A DNA stretch of 64,000 nt from Hydrogenoanaerobacterium saccharovorans (GTDB lineage: Bacteria > Bacillota > Clostridia > Oscillospirales > Ruminococcaceae). The notes under the pieces were generated by a model. That model had not been told where the DNA came from. It searched no databases and saw nothing but the letters and a program-made list of their open reading frames with translations. Position 1 is the stretch's first letter, and each line of letters starts with the position of its first letter. The stretch is from assembly GCF_016901815.1 (NCBI RefSeq), contig NZ_JACSNR010000003.1, forward strand, positions 62,001 to 126,000, written 5' to 3'. Position numbers and translations under genes: made by a program. Positions 60,178 to 64,000 of the stretch are shown piece after piece.

Positions 60178-60546
60178 ATGCAGTCGGTTACGCTCAATGA
60201 GAACAGGGATTTCAGACGGGCCTATGCCAAAGGCAAGAGCCGGGTCCACCGTCTTTTGGTGACCTATGTCCTGAGGAACCGGCTGGGTGTGAACCGGGTG
60301 GGTTTCACTGCCACCAAAAAAATCGGCAAAGCCTGCAGACGCAACCGCGCCAGACGAGTTATCCGCGAAGCCTATCGTATTCTGGAGCCGCAGCTTCGTC
60401 AGGGGTATGACATCGTATTTGTCGCCCGCGGCGCCACCGGCGAGGTAAAAATGCAGGAAGTCCTGGCTGTGATGAAAAACCAGCTGGGTTCCATTATGCT
60501 GCCGCAGCAGGCCGATGCTGCCCGGACTGAGGAGAATGCCCGATGA
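60178..60546 (+). CDS. rnpA: Ribonuclease P protein component
   Basis: 122-residue basic protein: [56 protein letters not shown] (the RNR signature) and [14 protein letters not shown]. Assists RNase P RNA in 5' maturation of tRNAs. AGAAGGAG upstream of ATG; overlaps yidD by 4 bases. Confidence 0.97.
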   Translation: MQSVTLNENRDFRRAYAKGKSRVHRLLVTYVLRNRLGVNRVGFTATKKIGKACRRNRARRVIREAYRILEPQLRQGYDIVFVARGATGEVKMQEVLAVMKNQLGSIMLPQQADAARTEENAR

Positions 60547-60803
60547 AAAATCCCCTCAAGGGGCTGTGTCTGGCCCTGATCCGGTTTTATCAGAGATGTA
60601 TCAGTCCATATACGCCTGCCCACTGCAGGTTTTATCCAACCTGCTCCTCTTACGCGTTCCAGGCGATCAGTCGCTTCGGCGTACTGAGGGGCGGGTTTCT
60701 TGCTGTCAAACGGATTCTGCGATGCAATCCCCTCTTCCCCGGCGGATATGATCCTGTCCCGGAAGAGTTCCATTTTTTCCGCGGAAAATCCGAACCGGAC
60801 TGA
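60543..60803 (+). CDS. yidD: Membrane protein insertion efficiency factor YidD
   Basis: 86-residue protein with the hallmark [46 protein letters not shown]. Peripheral inner-membrane protein that assists YidC. Start overlaps rnpA stop (ATGA). Confidence 0.96.
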   Translation: MKNPLKGLCLALIRFYQRCISPYTPAHCRFYPTCSSYAFQAISRFGVLRGGFLAVKRILRCNPLFPGGYDPVPEEFHFFRGKSEPD

Positions 60804-60990
60804 TCGTCCCGCGTTTCCCCGAAAAAGGGCAGGGTCCCCGTTCCCCCGGAGGACTCCCTCTTTTCTGACCAAAACACCGTATCATACAGGTTCGCCCCCT
60901 CCTTTTTACTACTCAGAGCCTGTGTGATCCCTGAAAATTCCGGGGGACCTATGAACCGTCCGAAATAATCCACTGTAAGGAGTACACAGA

Positions 60991-62139
60991 ATGAGAATAC
61001 TTGGTATCCCGCTTGGCTGGATTCTCCACTTCTGCTATTCGCTGGTACAGAACTATGGTCTGGCCCTGGTGATGTTCACTGTGCTGGCCCGTCTGATCCT
61101 GCTGCCCCTTTCCATCAAGCAGCAGAAGGGCATGGTCAAGATGGCCATGTTCCGCCCGAAGATGGAGGAGATCCAGAAGAAATACGCCAAAAATCCCCAG
61201 AAGATGAATGAGGAGCTCACCAACCTCTATGCCAGAGAGGGCTATAACCCCATGTCGGGTTGTCTGCCCACCCTGATCCAGTTCCCCATTCTCTTTGGTC
61301 TGATTGATGTTATCTATAACCCCCTGACCCATCTGCTGCGCATGGATGCGGCTACCATTTCCAATGCTGTTTCCATTGCCCAGAGCGTACTGGGTGAAGG
61401 CGGTATGAGCCGGTACAGCAAGGAAATGAGTGTCATCAGCGCGGTGGCACAGAATCCCGCGGCATTTTCGTCCATTGGCGGCGATTTTGTCAGCCAGATC
61501 CAGAACTTCGACTTTACCTTCTTTGGTCTGGACCTGGGTACAACTCCCACCTTTGCCCTGAATCTCTTCCTGCTCATTCCGATCCTGTCGGGACTGTCTT
61601 CCTTCCTGATGTCCTGGCTGTCCATGAAGAACAATGCCATGCCCAATGAAGGTTCCACCGCTGCCATGAACCGGTCGATGATGATCATGATGCCGCTGAT
61701 GTCGGTGTGGATCTCCTTCCAGGTACCGGCAGGCGTAGGTATCTACTGGGTACTGTCCAACGCGCTGGCTCTGATCCAGATGTATGTGCTGGGCAAGCTC
61801 TACAATCCCCGTGAGATGGCACAGAAGGCCAAGGCTGAACTGGAAGCCCAGCGGGAAGCTGAGCGCCAGGAGAAGATTGAAGCCCGCAAGGCAGCCAAGG
61901 AAAAGCAGGCGGAAAAGAACCGCAAGGCCGCGGAAGCTGCCAAGGCAGGCAAGAAGCGGAATGCTCCGGTGGAAGTAGAGGAAGAGACTCTGATCGATCT
62001 GGTAGAGAACGATGAAGTAGACGAAAAGGCGCTCTCCCAGAAGGAGATCAACCGTATGAAGCTGGCAGCAGCCCGTCGCCGTGACGCCGAGCGTTATGGC
62101 GAGGAATATGTGGAAGTTTCGGACGAGGATCTGGAATAA
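60991..62139 (+). CDS. yidC: Membrane protein insertase YidC/Oxa1
   Basis: A 382-residue insertase. Five membrane segments; groove arginine in LARLILLPLSIKQQKGM; second segment GCLPTLIQFPILFGLIDVIYNPL; third and later TFALNLFLLIPILSGLSSFLMSW and MMIMMPLMSVWISFQVPAGVGIYWVLSNALALIQ. The N-terminus lacks the lipoprotein signal seen in Bacillus SpoIIIJ. After TM5 comes a charged 110-residue tail (KAKAELEAQREAERQEKIEARK…) that probably binds ribosomes. TAAGGAG precedes ATG. Confidence 0.96.
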   Translation: MRILGIPLGWILHFCYSLVQNYGLALVMFTVLARLILLPLSIKQQKGMVKMAMFRPKMEEIQKKYAKNPQKMNEELTNLYAREGYNPMSGCLPTLIQFPILFGLIDVIYNPLTHLLRMDAATISNAVSIAQSVLGEGGMSRYSKEMSVISAVAQNPAAFSSIGGDFVSQIQNFDFTFFGLDLGTTPTFALNLFLLIPILSGLSSFLMSWLSMKNNAMPNEGSTAAMNRSMMIMMPLMSVWISFQVPAGVGIYWVLSNALALIQMYVLGKLYNPREMAQKAKAELEAQREAERQEKIEARKAAKEKQAEKNRKAAEAAKAGKKRNAPVEVEEETLIDLVENDEVDEKALSQKEINRMKLAAARRRDAERYGEEYVEVSDEDLE

Positions 62140-62229
62140 GAGCAGATCTGTTCATCGGAACGGTTCCCGTCGCCGGGGATTCCTGTCCCGGCAGTTATAC
62201 AGCGGTCTGTATCAAGAGGAGGAACACAG

Positions 62230-63336
62230 ATGAAACGAGAATATATCGGCACCGGCAAAACGGTGGACGAAGCAATCGAAGCAGCTTGTGCGGCACTGGG
62301 CTGTGAGCGTTCGGAAATCGAGTTTGAGATCCTGGCACTGGCCAAGAAGAGCTTCTTTGGACTGCGTACCACACCGGCTCAGGTCAAGGTGACCTGGGAG
62401 GACGGCACACCGGAACCCCGTGCCAACCGTCCCCAGGAGGGCCGTCGGGAGAAGAAGGCGGAAAAGCCTGCCGAAAAGCCGGCAGAGAAGAAGCCGGAAC
62501 CCCGTGCGGAGAAGCCGAAGAATGAGCCGAAGCCCGAGAAGCCCAAGGCAGAAAAGCCGGCGGAACCCAAGCCGGAAAAGCCCAGGGCGGAAAAGGCAGA
62601 GAAGCCCAGAGCCGAGAAGCCGGCGGAGAAGAAGCCGGAGATCGAGCCCATGCGTCCCCTGCCCGAGCTGAGCGATGAGATCCCCGAGGCAGTAAAGCCC
62701 AAGGCAGAGCTGGCAGCGGCCTATCTCACCGAAGTGATCAGGGCCATGGAAGTCAAGGACTTCACCATCACCCCGAAGATGCGGGAAGACACCCTGGTGC
62801 TGCTCATTGAGGGCAGTGATCTGGGCGTCGTGATCGGACGCCGGGGCGAAACCCTGGACAGCCTGCAGGTACTCACCGGCCTGGCAGCCAACCGGGGCGA
62901 AGGCGAGTATGTCCGGGTGAACCTGGACAGCGGCAACTTCCGGGAGAAGCGCACCAGGACCCTGGAAGAACTGGCTGTGAAGATGGCAAAGAACGCGGTC
63001 CGTACCGGACGCAGCACCACTCTGGAGCCCATGAACCCCTATGACCGCCGGATCATTCACGCGGCGGTAGCGGGTGTGGAAGGCGCAGCCTCCACCTCCA
63101 TCGGGGAGGAGCCCAACCGTCGGGTAGTTATCAGCTCGCTGAATCCCCGCAAGCCCCAGCAGGATCGCCGGGGCGGACATGGCGGCAGAGGCCGTCGGGG
63201 CGGACGCGGCGGCGACCGCCGCCGGGACAGCCGTCCGGTTGAGAATACCGCGGTAAACGCCGAGAAGCCGGCAGCTCCCAAGGCTCCCCTGAAGGAAGCC
63301 GAGGACAAGCCGCTCTACGGCAAGATCGAGCTGTAA
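62230..63336 (+). CDS. khpB: RNA-binding protein KhpB (Jag/EloR)
   Basis: A 368-residue protein: Jag-N domain 1-50 (KREYIGTGKTVDEAIEAACAALG), a Lys/Pro/Glu/Ala linker at about 60-140 made of PEKPKAEKPAE-like repeats, a KH domain (LLIEGSDLGVVIGRRGETLDSLQVLTGLAANR) and an R3H domain (NPYDRRIIHAAVAGVEGAASTSIGEEPNRRVVI). An Arg/Gly-rich stretch (GGHGGRGRRGGRGGDRRR) then extends the C-terminus. Partner of KhpA in regulating cell elongation and sRNA binding. Downstream of yidC, standard order. Confidence 0.95.
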   Translation: MKREYIGTGKTVDEAIEAACAALGCERSEIEFEILALAKKSFFGLRTTPAQVKVTWEDGTPEPRANRPQEGRREKKAEKPAEKPAEKKPEPRAEKPKNEPKPEKPKAEKPAEPKPEKPRAEKAEKPRAEKPAEKKPEIEPMRPLPELSDEIPEAVKPKAELAAAYLTEVIRAMEVKDFTITPKMREDTLVLLIEGSDLGVVIGRRGETLDSLQVLTGLAANRGEGEYVRVNLDSGNFREKRTRTLEELAVKMAKNAVRTGRSTTLEPMNPYDRRIIHAAVAGVEGAASTSIGEEPNRRVVISSLNPRKPQQDRRGGHGGRGRRGGRGGDRRRDSRPVENTAVNAEKPAAPKAPLKEAEDKPLYGKIEL

Positions 63337-63350
63337 TCCTGTCTTTGAAG

Positions 63351-63389
63351 CAGACAGCGGGAAGAGAAATCCCCGCTGTCTGTTTTTTT
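63351..63389 (+). terminator. Terminator of the rpmH-khpB cluster
   Basis: CAGACAGCGGG / CCCGCTGTCTG perfect stem with T7. Confidence 0.93.
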
Positions 63390-63401
63390 GCGCTCGGGCA
63401 G

Positions 63402-63431
63402 GTGACAGCCCCCGGGCCGCTGTGGTAAGAT
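63402..63431 (+). promoter_or_regulatory. Weak promoter candidate of the PNPOx gene
   Basis: GTGACA (63402-63407), 18-bp spacer, TAAGAT (63426-63431). Confidence 0.35.
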
Positions 63432-63471
63432 AGAGGCAAACAAGGCCCAGTATGAAAGGAGATTTTCAGTT

Positions 63472-63945
63472 ATGCAGCATCGTATGAAGGAGTTCTCCAT
63501 GACACCCGAAGCCACCCTCGCCCTGCTCGGACGGGGACAGGTGGGTGTGCTCTCCACCTCGGGAGCGGACGGCGCACCCTATGGCGTGCCGGTGCACTAT
63601 CTCTGGCAGGACGGCAAACTCTGGTTCCATGGCCTGCCTGCCGGGGAAAAGCTGGAGAATATCGCCCGGGATCACCGGGTGTGCTTTACCGTATGGGAGT
63701 TCGGCGGAATCCTCACCGAGGGCGCCGGGAATCCCTGCCAGGCCGACGCCGCCTATGTGTGCGCTGTCCTCCGGGGCAAGGCACGGCTGGTGGACGATCC
63801 CGCCGAAAAGCGCCGCGTCTTCCTGGCGATCACCGAGAAGTATGCCCCGGAGCTTCTGGATCTGCCCATTCCCGAGGCCCGCATCGCCGGTACAGCCCTG
63901 GTGGAAGTCACTCCTGTCACCCTCACCGGCAAGTATCACCGCTGA
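63472..63945 (+). CDS. Pyridoxamine 5'-phosphate oxidase-like flavin protein (NimA-like)
   Basis: A 157-residue split-barrel protein: LGRGQVGVLSTSGADGAPYGVPVHYLWQDGKLWFHGLPAGEKLENIARDHRVCFTVWE and AYVCAVLRGKARLVDDPAEKRRVFLAITEKYAPE, typical of the nitroimidazole-resistance NimA/PNPOx-like family that binds FMN or heme. Substrate unknown. AAAGGAG precedes ATG. It occupies the place where mnmE usually follows khpB. Confidence 0.87.
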   Translation: MQHRMKEFSMTPEATLALLGRGQVGVLSTSGADGAPYGVPVHYLWQDGKLWFHGLPAGEKLENIARDHRVCFTVWEFGGILTEGAGNPCQADAAYVCAVLRGKARLVDDPAEKRRVFLAITEKYAPELLDLPIPEARIAGTALVEVTPVTLTGKYHR

Positions 63946-63958
63946 TGGTTTCCTGTTC

Positions 63959-63996
63959 CCGCCCTGCCCCGTATTCCCGGAGCAGGGCGGTTTTCC
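63959..63996 (+). terminator. Terminator at the window end
   Basis: CCGCCCTGC / GCAGGGCGG stem followed by TTTT. Confidence 0.8.
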
Positions 63997-64000
63997 GCTC

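Overview
The window is a GC-rich stretch (high GC by eye) of a low-GC-phylum-type (Firmicutes) chromosome that contains the replication origin. Evidence is the dnaA-dnaN-rlbA-recF-remB-gyrB-gyrA block, the rpmH-rnpA-yidD-yidC-khpB block pointing away from it, and a parA/parB/noc set with parS-like sites. The mixture (RemB, Noc, DUF362 ferredoxins, M20 hydrolases, an old-yellow-enzyme/enoate-reductase type flavoprotein, Shine-Dalgarno AGGAGG throughout) points to a strictly anaerobic class Clostridia member, probably an Oscillospiraceae/Ruminococcaceae-like gut bacterium. I cannot name the genus.

Layout. 0-4.2 kb: flavin oxidoreductase, DUF362 ferredoxin protein, YaaA. 4.2-10.3 kb: an accessory zone with three copies (plus one relic) of a compact locus in which a 20-residue hydrophobic peptide and a convergent small antisense RNA overlap at a shared terminator; around them sit two ribbon-helix-helix (RHH) genes, a SLOG-domain gene, two tandem amidohydrolases and many dispersed repeats. 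10.3-14.4 kb: MTA/SAH nucleosidase, a FliB-type protein coupled to a SNF2 helicase. 14.6-27.3 kb: three M20 peptidase-like hydrolases, a tRNA-Ala, a repeat-rich gap, an FtsX-type ABC exporter, a second DUF362 protein and a polar amino-acid uptake pair. 27.5-35.6 kb: Crp/Fnr regulator with a divergent flavin-type oxidoreductase and ferredoxin, small genes, FemX-like transferase, two bPH2 membrane proteins, tRNA-Glu and tRNA-Met, acetyltransferase. 36.0-44.4 kb: guaB, thioesterase, parB, parA, noc, rsmG, mnmG. 44.9-48.5 kb: MATE exporter, an AT-rich V8-like secreted protease, a lipoprotein. 48.6-59.5 kb (minus): gyrA, two YcxB-like membrane proteins, gyrB, remB, recF, rlbA, dnaN, dnaA. 59.9-64 kb (plus): rpmH, rnpA, yidD, yidC, khpB and a PNPOx-family gene.

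How it works together. The right third is the replication/segregation/translation core; transcription diverges from the dnaA-rpmH gap, so core genes near the origin are co-oriented with replication. The 14-27 kb zone looks like peptide or acyl-amino-acid scavenging (hydrolases plus uptake). The most unusual content is the 4.2-10.3 kb family of type I toxin-antitoxin-like loci, whose peptides are too short for ordinary gene calling, and several families of GC-rich dispersed repeats that decorate 3' ends of genes and, in one case, appear to have been absorbed in frame into a membrane-protein gene. Functions are inferred from sequence reading alone; no database search was possible.
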